Of a DNA stretch of 64,000 nt, positions 9,881 to 21,800 are shown one piece after another. The notes under the pieces were generated by a model. That model did no database searches. It saw only the letters and a list, made by a program, of their open reading frames with translations, and had not been told where the DNA came from. The DNA is taken from assembly GCA_963576725.1 (NCBI GenBank), contig OY755237.1, positions 60,565,873 through 60,629,872 on the forward strand, written 5' to 3'. Within the stretch, counting starts at the first letter, position 1. Every line of letters begins with the position of its first letter. Both the position numbers and the translations under genes were made by a program. This stretch comes from Azorinus chamasolen (lineage: Eukaryota > Mollusca > Bivalvia > Cardiida > Solecurtidae).

Positions 9881-12800
9881 CTGTATGAACAAGCATCGAA
9901 CCTTTCACATTCAAACAAGTAGAGGTTTATACTGAATATGACCGCAGTATGCATTTCTGAGCAAAAGGTTAACCTTACCTTGTTGAATACTTATGTAAGA
10001 AATAATGACATCATGAATATAAGTTAGCTAAACCTTTAAACTGACGTAAGTTCACATGATGTTTTGGTATTGATAGAAAATGTAGAGTCAGATCTATTAT
10101 AATTTCATAAGCAAACAGAGCAGACCCTGATCAGACGGTTCTGTATGCAAAGGCATGTGTACGACGGAAAGGGTTAGATGTGATTTGATGGGTAACATCA
10201 TAGCATAGGTAGATGTATTGATATGCCATTTATATACTTTTTTGTTTACTGTTGAAGAAAGGCATCTCTATGAAAGGTGTTTAGAACTATGCAGTAAATG
10301 GTTAATTCCCGTTACAGGAAAATGTGTATTGGATTGAATACTTCCTTTGTGTAACAGGTACACTTAAAATGGTTTACTCACAGTAACAGTTTACATAAAA
10401 TGATAACTTAGTGTAACAGTACACTAACAATGGTAACTTTTCAACATTCTATTATATAGTTATAAAAGCGGTCTAGAGCAGCATGACCCTAAACAAGCTG
10501 TAATACCTCTGCCAAAGAACTACATGGTATATACCTCCTTCAGGAAGAGCTGCAAAACTTCAAACTGTTGCTTCTTTTGCGGCATGCTTACAATCTGTGC
10601 ATCAAATTTCTGTCGCAGATGATCAATAGAAATAGGAGTCCTGTATCTCCAAACAGCTGGCATGTCTTGTAGCATGTCTGTGTTCACAGCCTCCTGTTGG
10701 GTGTCAGTCTCATACAGCAAGCACAGCAAGGGATCGGCACCTGGGATATAAATTAGTTACCATGTCCTGGATTCGCTCTGTATTCAGTGAGAGTAAAACT
10801 GACTTTTTTACAGTAAGTATTATATTTTCTTACTTAAAAGTATCAAATTGATTTTAACATATAATCATTGTACAGTACACCTCTCTAATGCAACCACCAA
10901 AGATGTCTATTTCTGGACTGTAGAGGCATGTGATAGCTTTATGCAGGACGACTGGTATGCAGAAAGTTCCTATAGGATCTTTCTGCATCATTTTCATCCT
11001 ACATTAAACAGTCACTTGCTTTTAACTCTTTGCAAGCTAGTTGTATGATTCTTTTGCAATTTATAACTATATAAACATTTTTATGGGGCCTGATCTAAGA
11101 TCCAAACTGTTTTTCACTTCACTCAGACTTCTGTAAAACCTCAGTTGCAATCCTGAAGAAGCTGTATGATCAGGGTCTGTACTGTTTGCATATGAAATAT
11201 ATAGATCTGATTCAACAGTTTCTGCCATGGTAAAACATATTTGTTTTGCAACTCATATTTGAGTACGTAGTCCTGTGTACTTAAAGATATATTGACTAAA
11301 ACTATTTTGCAATACACGTTTTAGTTACCTAATCTGCGGTCCTGTGTAACCAACTTATTACTTATTGCCAGAACGTCGTCAGTTTTCTAGAAAATGAAAA
11401 AAAAAATGTCTGTAAACTGAAAGTTGTATTTAAAATTACAATTATCATAAAACAAACACAGTGAAAGCATGCATTTGTGAAATAAGTGGAACCTCGATTT
11501 CTTGGACAAATTACTTCGAGACAACGGGAGTTAGAGTTAGCCTTTTTTCTTACTTGAAAACTTTCTCAATGTGACAGCTTGATCCAGGTCGAAAGAAATG
11601 CAGAGTGCTCCTGTAGAAGCTTTCAGCATTACTTGCAACAGGCATCAAGCCATTGCATGTTTTATAAATGTGCAGTGATGAATTCTAGAATAATTCTGTA
11701 TTACAAACTTTGGAAGGGACTAAATTTGACTCGGGTCAATATCAAGTTTGAGTAATCCAGTTCGAGATAACGAGGTTCAACGGACAAAATGCTGTGTTTC
11801 TGAGGCAGTAGCTGGTCGGTATCTACCTCTGAGGCACTTTTTTTCGCACAGCCCTATTCATATGAAACTTGAAATGTATAATACAGTAGAACATGTCTTA
11901 AGACTTTCCTTGTTCTATGTTTGTTTCAAATTTCAATACCTGAATATTCATAGCCAGAATAGTTATAATGAAATATGGAAGGAATTAAGAAACTAAATAA
12001 GCATATCTATCAAATTTGATTAGCAAACAGAGTAGACCTTGTTCAGTCTGCTCCAATAGGAGCTTTCTTATCTGGGTCTACTTTTTTAGCAAATGCATTA
12101 ATACATGTTTATATGAAGGAAAGGGTTAAGCGACCTTCAAAAAGTAGTCTAATTATGGGTCAGTAAGGCAGATGGTAACTTAACGCGGGTCAAAAATAAT
12201 CAGAGGGCAAGTGTTTCGTCATCTACCAAATCATAAATCTCAAAGGACCATGTGTTTGTTTTCTAGGACAATATAGTATGTGGCACCAGATCAAGTGTTC
12301 GTTCAGCAAAAAGCAGTATTAAACAGTTTTTGCCAGTTAAAAGTTCAGTTCCTGAATTAACAACTGACATTCTTATTTGCTTCAATTATCAGTCAGTTTC
12401 CTATTAGTTTCAATTATAAATGGCATTACTATTTAATTGAATTATAAACCATTTACACCAGAAATATGCCTTTCAATGCCTGAAAACAAAAGGTAGACCG
12501 AGATCAGACAGATCCTGGAGAAATCATCAGGGTCTGCTTTTTTATTATGAAATTTTATAGATCTGATTCAACAGTTTCTTCCATGGCAAATGTTGTTTCC
12601 ATGTGGTATTACAAACAAGCTACAGGGGCACTGAGAGCAATGCCATAATCCCCTATCGACTTAACCCGCTGTGTCACAATTTAATAAAAATACCTTACAA
12701 GTACATGTACAAATACAAGTTGCACATTCAAATACAATTCTATGTACCATAACTTACTGAATCAAATACATGTATATCACTTCTGACACATAATATTCAA

Positions 12801-15800
12801 TCAAAGATTACAAATATGAGTAATAAGTTTCATAACACCATGTTTTTGTTGTTTTTTAAAAATAAAAACAAATAACCTTTACCAAATATAAATTCTGAAG
12901 GGAGGTGATATCTCCAAGGGGGGGGGGGGGTAACTCTGTTAAAATTCATAGAAGAGTTATACATGTAGCTGCTGCCACACAATGTCATAAAATAAAGTTA
13001 CTCAGTTGTTTTTTTGTGAATTGTCCACTCCCAAGTTCAAAACCAAGGTACCTATTCGTAAAAAAATCAAGTTCAAGGACCGTAATTCTGACAAAAATTA
13101 TTCAACCCATAACTCATCTAGATGTATATCCTTGTAAGTGTTCATTGCGTTGGTAATTTTATTGTATATGAGTTTCTTTAAACCGCAAAACTCAAAGTTA
13201 CCTTACTAATACATGTAGTTTCGTCCACCACTGTGAACATCCTCCATTTGGCGTACGCTCGGAGATTGACGGAAAATCCTATGCTCAGCCGAGTATACGC
13301 CAAATGGACAGTAGCTCTGAGAATGTCCACAGTAGTGGACGAAATTGTTAGTAAGGTAAAAAAAACTTTCAGTATTGCGGTTTAAGGAAACTCATATACA
13401 ATCATCTAGATTTAGCTTTCTGCCAAACAAAGAATTAATATCTTGTACCACTTCCAAAAAGTCTTGACTATTGCTAGCTGATCAAGATTTAGCTTTGTAT
13501 CAAATATAGTGTTGATATCTCAAAGCACTTCAAAAAAACGTCCGTGCAATTGAAAATTGGACGTAAAATTTCAAGTGTAAGGGCCGTAACTCTAACAAAA
13601 ATTATTCCACTGAACTGAGATTCAAATTAAGCTGAAACTCAATCATCTAGATTTAGTTTTATACAAAAAATAAAATTGATATCTCAAACCCCTTCCAAAA
13701 AAAATCTGGACAATTGAAAAATAAAAATGTCAAGTCTAAGGGCCATAACTCTAGCAAAAACATTCCACCAGACTGAGATTCGACCTTAAACTGTTACTCA
13801 ACTAGATTTAGCTTCATACCAAATATAAAATTGATATCTTAAACCATTTCCAAACAAGATGTGTTTGTGAAACAATATGCCCCCTCGATACGATATTTGA
13901 CCCTGAAGGATGACCTTGATATTGACATGTCACCCCTCAACCTGTGTAGCTTCATGGGGTACACATGCATATCAAATATCAAGTCTCAATCTCTACTGGT
14001 TCAAAAGTTATGGCCAATGTTAAAGTTGGTGACCTTTGACCATGAAGGATAACCTTGACCTTGACATGTCATCCCTAAAACTGTGCGGCTTCATGAGATA
14101 CATATATGCATACCAGTATCAAGGATGTATCGTCATCCCTAAAACTGTGCGGCTTCATGAGATACACATGCATACCAGTATCAAGGATGTATATCTACTG
14201 GTTCAAACGTTATGACCAATGTTAATGTTGGTGACCTTTGACCTTCAAAGATGACCTTGACCTTGACACGTCACCCCTCAAACTGTGCAGCCAAATGAGA
14301 AACACATGTATACCAACTATCAAGTCTGTATCTCTACTGGTTCAAAAGTTATGGCCGATGTTAAAGTTGGTGACCTTTACCCTGAAAAATGACCTCGACA
14401 TGTCACCCCCAAACTGTGCAGCTTCATGAGATACACATGTATACCAAATATCATGTCTGTATCTCTAATGGTTCAAAAGTTATGGCCAATGATAAAGTCG
14501 GTGACCTTTGACCCTGAAAGATGACCTTGACCTTGACATGTCACCCCAAACTGTGTAGCTTCATGAGATACACATGCATACCAAATGTCAAGACTGTATG
14601 ATACTATCTACAGGTTCAAAAGTTATGGCCAATGTTAAAGTCGGTGACCTTTGACCCTAAAAGATTACCTTTAATTTGTCATGTTGCCCCTCAAAATGTG
14701 CAACTTCATGAGATACACATGCATACCAAATATCAAGACTCTATCTCTATTGGTTCAAAATTTATGGCCAATTTGAAGTTGGTGACATTTGACCCTGAAA
14801 GATGACCTTGACCTTGACATGTCATCCCAAAACTGTGCAGCTTCATGAGATACACATGTATACCAAATGTCAAGTCTGTATCTTTACTGGTTCAAAAGTT
14901 ATGGCCAATGTTAAAGTCGGTGACCTTTGACCCTGAAAGATGACCTTGACGTTGACATGTCACCCCCAAACTGTGCAGCTTCATGAGATACACAAGCATG
15001 CCACATATCAAGTCTCTATATGTACTGGCTCAAAAGTTATGACCAATCTTAAAGTTACAGACAAACAAACAGACAATTTGACCTTTGACCCTGAAGAATG
15101 ACCTTGACCTTGACATGCCACCCCCTCAAAATGTGCAGCTTCATGAGATACACAAGCATGCTAAATATCAAGTCTCTATCTCTACTGGTCCAAAAGTTAT
15201 GGCCAATGTTAAAGTCAGTGATTTGACCCATATATTTGACCTCTGACCTTGAAGAATGACATTGACCTTAACATGTCACCCCTCAAAATGTGCGGCTTTA
15301 TGAGATACATATGCATGTCAAATATCAAGTCTCTATCTGTACTGGCTCAAAAGTTATGACCAATGTTAAAGTTGCTGACAAACAGACACACGGACAAACA
15401 GACAAACAGACAAACAGACAGACAAACAGACAGGGCAAAAACAATATGCCCCCCAGATCTGATCATGAGATACACAAGCATGCCACATATCAAGTCTCTA
15501 TCTGTACTGGTTCAAAAGTTATGGACAATGTTAAAGTCGGTGATTTGACCCATATGTTTGACCTCTGACCTTTAAGGATGACCTTGACCTTGACATGTTA
15601 CCCCTCAAACTGTGCGGCTTTATGAGATACATATACATGTCAAATATCAAGTCTCTATCTGTACTGGCTCAAAAGTTATGACCAATCTTAAAGTTACAGA
15701 CAAACAAACAGACAATTTGACCTTTGACCCTGAAGAATGACCTTGACCTTGAGATGCCACCCCCTCAAAATGTGCAGCTTCATGAGATACACAAGCATGC

Positions 15801-18800
15801 CAAATATCAAGTCTCTATCTCTACTGGTCCAAAAGTTATGGCCAATGTTAAAGTCAGTGATTTGACCCATATATTTGACCTCTGACCTTGAAGAATGACA
15901 TTGACCTTAACATGTCACCCCTCAAAATGTGCGGCTTTATAAGAAACATATGCATGCCAAATATCAAGTCACTAGCTGTACTGGCTCAAAAGTTATGACC
16001 AATGTTAAAGTTACAGACAAAGAAACAGACAATTTGACCTTTGACCCTGAAGGATGACCTTGGCCTTGACATGTCACCCCTCAAAATGTGCAGCTTTATG
16101 AGATACACAAGCATGCCAAATATCAAGTCTCTATCTCTACTGGTCCAAACGTTATGGCCAATGTTAAAGTCGGTGATTTGACCCATATATTTGACCTCTG
16201 ACCTTGAAGTATGACCTTGACCTTAACATGTCGCCCCTCAAAATGTGCGGCTTTATGAGATACATATGCATGTCAAATATCAAGTCTCTATCTGTACTCG
16301 CTCAAAAGTTATGACCAATGTTAAAGTTGCTGACAAACAGACACGGACAAACAGACAAACAGACAGACAAACAGACAGGGCAAAAACAATATGCCCCCCA
16401 GATCTGATCTGGGGGCATAAAAAGTCTAGACAATTGACCATTTGTGGAATGACAGGAGGACAGACAGACGTTCAAAACCAAAAACTTTAATTCTATTCGG
16501 CAACGCCTGTAGGGGACTAAAGAATAATATATATAACATCATTTTATTTACATTCATGGGTAAATGGTTAACTGTAAGTCCTGTTTTGATAATCAGCTGG
16601 TATCCTTTAACCCTGTGGAAGTGGGACACAAATGTGGTCTGTATAGTTAATCTACACTGAAGATTCAGCGTTGAAAGGTTAACTATCAGTGTAAGTGTTC
16701 CTCATTTTATTGAAAAACAATGTGTCAATATTGTGTTCCTGATGCATCTCAAAGTTTTGATTTTTATTTTAACCATGTCAAAATTGTGTTCCTGATGCAT
16801 CTCAAAGTTTTTATTTTTATTTTAACCCTTTCACTCATGTATACGCTTTTTCATGCATTTGCAAACAGAGAAGATCCATATCAGATGACTCTTCAATGAA
16901 CCATCTGATCAGGGTCTTCTCTATTTTCTTATGAAATTATAATAGAGCTGACTGTGCAGTTTCTACCAATACCAACTCTTCCTGTGTGCCCATGTCATTA
17001 TAACGATTCAGCTAATAAATATTCATGATGCCATTATTTCTAACAAGAACAAGAATAGGCAAAGGTTTAAACTCTTTTAATGAAGGACAAAAGTTTACTG
17101 ACATTTGCAAGCAGTGTAGACCTACATCAGCAGGCTCCTAGAGGAGCGCTCTGATCAAAGTCTACACTGCCTGCCATTCAAATCATTTAGCAAATGTAAG
17201 CCTTTCAAGGTGCATTGACTCTACAATCAACCCATTACTCAATAAATTTGTCTTTGTGGACAGAGTAGACCCAGATTCCTGTAGGAGCCGTCTGATCACG
17301 GTTGCTCTGTTTGTTTGATAGCATATATAGGCATGATTCTACAGTTTCTGCCATGGTCAAAACTTCCTCTGTCTATGTGCTCTTATTACAATTAATCTAA
17401 TTAAGTTTCATGGTGTCATTATTTCTTATATACTCAACAAAATAATTTAAGGGTCACTGGTCAGTTTGGGTCACTATGCATAGGGCTCAATGTATTCACT
17501 ACACAACTTTGGTACTTCGTATCTTTTACCAATGTCACTTAATCCCAACGAAATCTGCAGGAAATTTTGTTAGAGTTTCAATTAACAGGTGCAGATGAAA
17601 TTTATACCTGTGGGAGTCTTATGCACCTCCGTTAACTATGTTTTTTACAAAAAAAAATACATAATTTTCAACAGGAGGTTTCCTTGCTTTGGAAATCGAA
17701 AATCATATCAATATTGGAAATAATGGAACATCGAAAGGTTTACCAAAATGTCTGAGAATTACCAAAGAAATGTTTATTTGTATTCCAGATAAGAGTAAAA
17801 TCAAATTAACTGTTTGGAGAATTTCAGAAATTCCCAATTTTCGTTTCTTCATTCCATGGATGCCAAGAGGACATTGGCATAACTCAATCTCACTGGAATA
17901 TGTAGTTCGCCACTTTGACAATACTTCCTGTAAATTTTGTCAAAAATCTTTTATTTATATGAAAAATACAGGATGCCAAAGTTGTAGGGTCATTGCATGA
18001 ACCCTTATGGGAAAAGTACCACTGACCATTAAATATGTTTGTTGAGTATAAAAAATTTTCATGCAGTAAATGGTTAAACAATGATCAACAGTTTGTCCAA
18101 AGACTAATAATGAGTAAGAGACAAACGGGGGATTCGGTACCAATTGAGCAATATTGGATTAGGCACCAGTGTACTAAGAATCAGATCAGGTTCAAGAGCA
18201 CAGTTAGACAGGGTACCAGTGTTTTATGTGAAATGGGTACCTGAAGTGTGGGCTGCATGTATCTTGCACTGAATCTCTGTTCCCACTCATCTCGACCTTG
18301 TTTTGTCTTCAGTTTTATATGGTCATCTCCGAGACCAACATCAGCTGAATAAAAAAAATCTTATTCAATTAACCCTTTTCCTCATATATATTCATGTAAG
18401 AAATGAAGACATGAATAGCAATGAGCTGCATTTTAAAAATAGCATATGAACACAGAAATGTTTAGTCATGGTAGAAACTGTAGAATTAAGATCTCTATAA
18501 TTTATTTTATACATAAGTAATAGTGTTTATTAAGATAGAATTTAATGATTAACAAGAGGGCCATGAGGCCCTGAAGCGCTCGCCTGAGATAACCCCAGGG
18601 GCGGGGCCATTTTTGACCACAAGAAATCATGTGTACAACCTTGGTAGAGAACCACAAGGCAAAGCAGTATGCCATTAATTAAAGGTCTAAGCCTTATGGT
18701 TTCAGAGAAAAATAATATTTTATATTTTACCCATGAAAAACTGATAAGCCCTGAGGAAGGGCCAAGTTTTGCCCAGTGGTCAGGGTCGTAAGTTAAACAT

Positions 18801-21800
18801 TTTTGGCAGAGGACCACAAGCCACAGCTACATATTTGTAGAGGACCGTTAGATCATGTTACATACCAAATATCAATGATCTAGGCCTTACAGTTTCAGTA
18901 GAGTTTTAAAGATATCCCAATGAAAAACTGATAAGCCCATGGGCGGGGCCATTTTTGGTCCGGGGTGATAATTTGAACAATATTTGTAGAGGACCATAAG
19001 ATCATGCTACATAACAAATATCAAAGGTCTAGGCCTTACAGTTTCAGAAGAAGATTTTTAAAGATTTTCCTATTAAAAAACTGATAAGCCCTTGGGCTGG
19101 GGCCATTTTTTGCCCTGTGTCATAATTTGAACAATCTTTGTAGAGGACCATAAGATCATGCTACATACCAAATATCAAAGGTCTAGGCCTTACAGGTTGA
19201 GAGAAGAAGATTTTTAAAGATTTTCCTATGAAAAACTGATAAGCCCTTGGGCGGGGCCATTTTTTGCCCGGGGTCATTATTCGAACAATATTTGTAGAAG
19301 ACCAATAGATCATGCTACATACCAAATATCAAAGGTCTAGGCCTTACAGTTTGAGAGAAGAAGATTTTTAAAGATTTTTCGATGAAAAACTGATAAGCCC
19401 TTGGGCGGGCCATTTTTGGCCCGGGGGTCATAATTTGTAGAGGACCATAAGATCATGCTACATACCAAATATCAAAGGTCTAGGCCTTACAGTATGAGTG
19501 AAGGAGATTTTTAAAGATTTTCCTATGAAAAACTGATAAACCCTTGGGCGGGGCCATTTTTGGCCCGGAGGTGATAATTTGACCAATCTTTGTAGAGGAC
19601 CATAAGATCATGCTACATACCAAATATCAAAGGTCTAGGCCTTACAGTTTGAGAGAAGAAGATTTTTAAAGATTTTCCTATGAAAAACTGATAAGCCCTT
19701 CGGCGGGGCCATTTTTGGCCCGGGGGGGGTGTCATAATTTGAACAACCTTTGTAGAGGACCATTAGATCATGCTACATACCAAATGTCAAAGTTCTAGGC
19801 CTTACAGTTTCAGTGAAGCAGATTTTTAAAGATTTTCCTATGAAAAACTGATAAGTCCTTGTGCGGGGCCATTTTTGGCCCGGGTTTTTTAATTTGAACA
19901 ATTTTTGTAGAGGATCATAAGATCATGCTACATACCAAATATCAAAGGTCTAGGCTTTACAGTTTCAGAGTAGAAGATTTTTAAAGATTTTCCAATATTA
20001 CCATATATGGAAATAATGATCATGCCCTCTGGCGGCCGTGTTTTTTGCCGGATCAAAATTCTTTTAACAACTTTTAAAGTCTATCAACTGAGAAACATTT
20101 TGGTGAAAACTATATTCAAATCGGACAAGTCATTCTGGAGAAGAAGATTTTTCTAAATAGTGTGTGCAGTTGCCATGGCAACAAGACCGATGGCCACACC
20201 CACTATCTTTTAAAAACTTTTGAAGCACCCACCCACAGTAGGTATCTGTCCAAGTTTGGTTAAAATTGGGCAGTCGGTTTCAGAGAAGAAGTCGTTTGAA
20301 ATTGTTGACGGACAGACAGACGGACGGACAGACAGACGGACAGACGGACGCCGGACACCGGGGTATCACATAGCTCAACTTGAGCACTTTGTGCTCTGGT
20401 GAGCTAAAAAGCCAGAACGAGCGTAGCGAGTGACGGCTTCTTTATCGTTAAATTCTCTCTAAACCCTTTCCCTGTTCTACGTTTATTCCAATTTCAATAC
20501 CTACTGAATATTCATGGACAAAATTGTTATAACAAAATGTGGAAGGTGGAGCATTTGTAGCCATTTTGGAAAGTAAAGAAACAGTTGTATCAAATAATTC
20601 CATTAGCAAACAGAGCAGAGCCTGATCGGAGCCGTCTGATCTGGGTCTACTCTGTTTGCAAATGTGTAAAAACACGTTTATATGAGGGAAAGGGTTAATA
20701 AACACTAACTAACTTAAGAGTTTTGCACGCACTATTATTACGTCACACTGCCATATTTGAAAGCCCGCACAAACACTGATAGTATGACTTCCAAATATAG
20801 GCCATGTTTCCCCCCTTTCATTGTGTAGCTGTGTAGTGAAACAGAAAGTCACATTGATTTTGAATTGAATAGTTTTGAGTAAGACTTTTCGTGTGAATTT
20901 ATTTTGGAGATAGATTTTTTAGAAGGAGACTCTGTCGTCAGTTGTGTAATATCAGCACTCAGTGGCTGATAGACACTGAGGAAACGTTGTGTTATCCTAA
21001 AGGTCAATACTGAACGCTTCTAAAAACTGGTGTAAGGTAATGTCAACAAAGAAGGAAAGAATCATTATGTAACTAACACATTTCAGCAAGCTGCATCTCA
21101 TTTTGTGTATATTGTACACATGTTATGGTGAAATGTGTTCAAGAATGTTGTCTATAATACAAACGAAAACGGGTCTCATCGCTCTCCACATATAAAGGTG
21201 ACACGAGAGTGGGCGGGTCTTGAAACAAACTCCCCGCATGCGCAGTGCCTTGTAAACACTAGTCTCGGCAAATCTCGAACTCTTAGTAAATTAAGAATGA
21301 AAGTCTCGCCAAATCTCGAACTCTTAACAATTAAATCGAGCATATTTTTTAAATATCCGGCTTGATAATTGGTCGAAAATCTTAGCCAAACTCTAAAATC
21401 TATTTGTAAGTCTATTATTGGACTTATGATCATACTTGATGATTGCCGGATATTTAAAAAAATATGCTCGATTTAATTGTTAAGAGTTCAACATTTGGCG
21501 AGACTTTGATTCTTAATTCACTAAGAGTTCGAGATTTGGCAAGACTAGTGTTTACGAAGCAATGCGCATGTGAGGTGGTGTTTGTTTCAAGACCTGTACA
21601 GTCTCTTTTAGGTTTATATGGCAATGTTTACTACACTTTCACGTGGAGTGCGACAATACCCATTTTCTTGAATACAATGAAGCATAGAATGTGTACATAA
21701 TACACAAAATGAGACAGAGCTATGTTAGTTACATAATGGTAACCCATCATCTTCTCTTCATTGTTTCTAGCTGACGTGACCTTACAGCATTTAGTATCGA

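Larger units (their letters stand above)
12890..16520 (+). repeat. tandem array R3, ~145-bp unit, split by R4
   Basis: The left part (12890-13853) has units with GGGCCGTAACTCTAACAAAA, CATCTAGATTTAGCTT and AAATTGATATCTCAAACC. It begins beside a G14 run at about 12917. The right part resumes at 16420 with AAAAGTCTAGACAATTGACC, the expected continuation of CCATTTCCAA at 13853. The R4 element therefore inserted into an A-run of R3. A 238-bp foldback (13163-13400) is also inserted in the left part. Confidence 0.65.

Noticed and set aside
15290..16490. Thr/Asp/Gln-rich frames
   Set aside because: They come from (ACAGACAA)n tracts inside R4.
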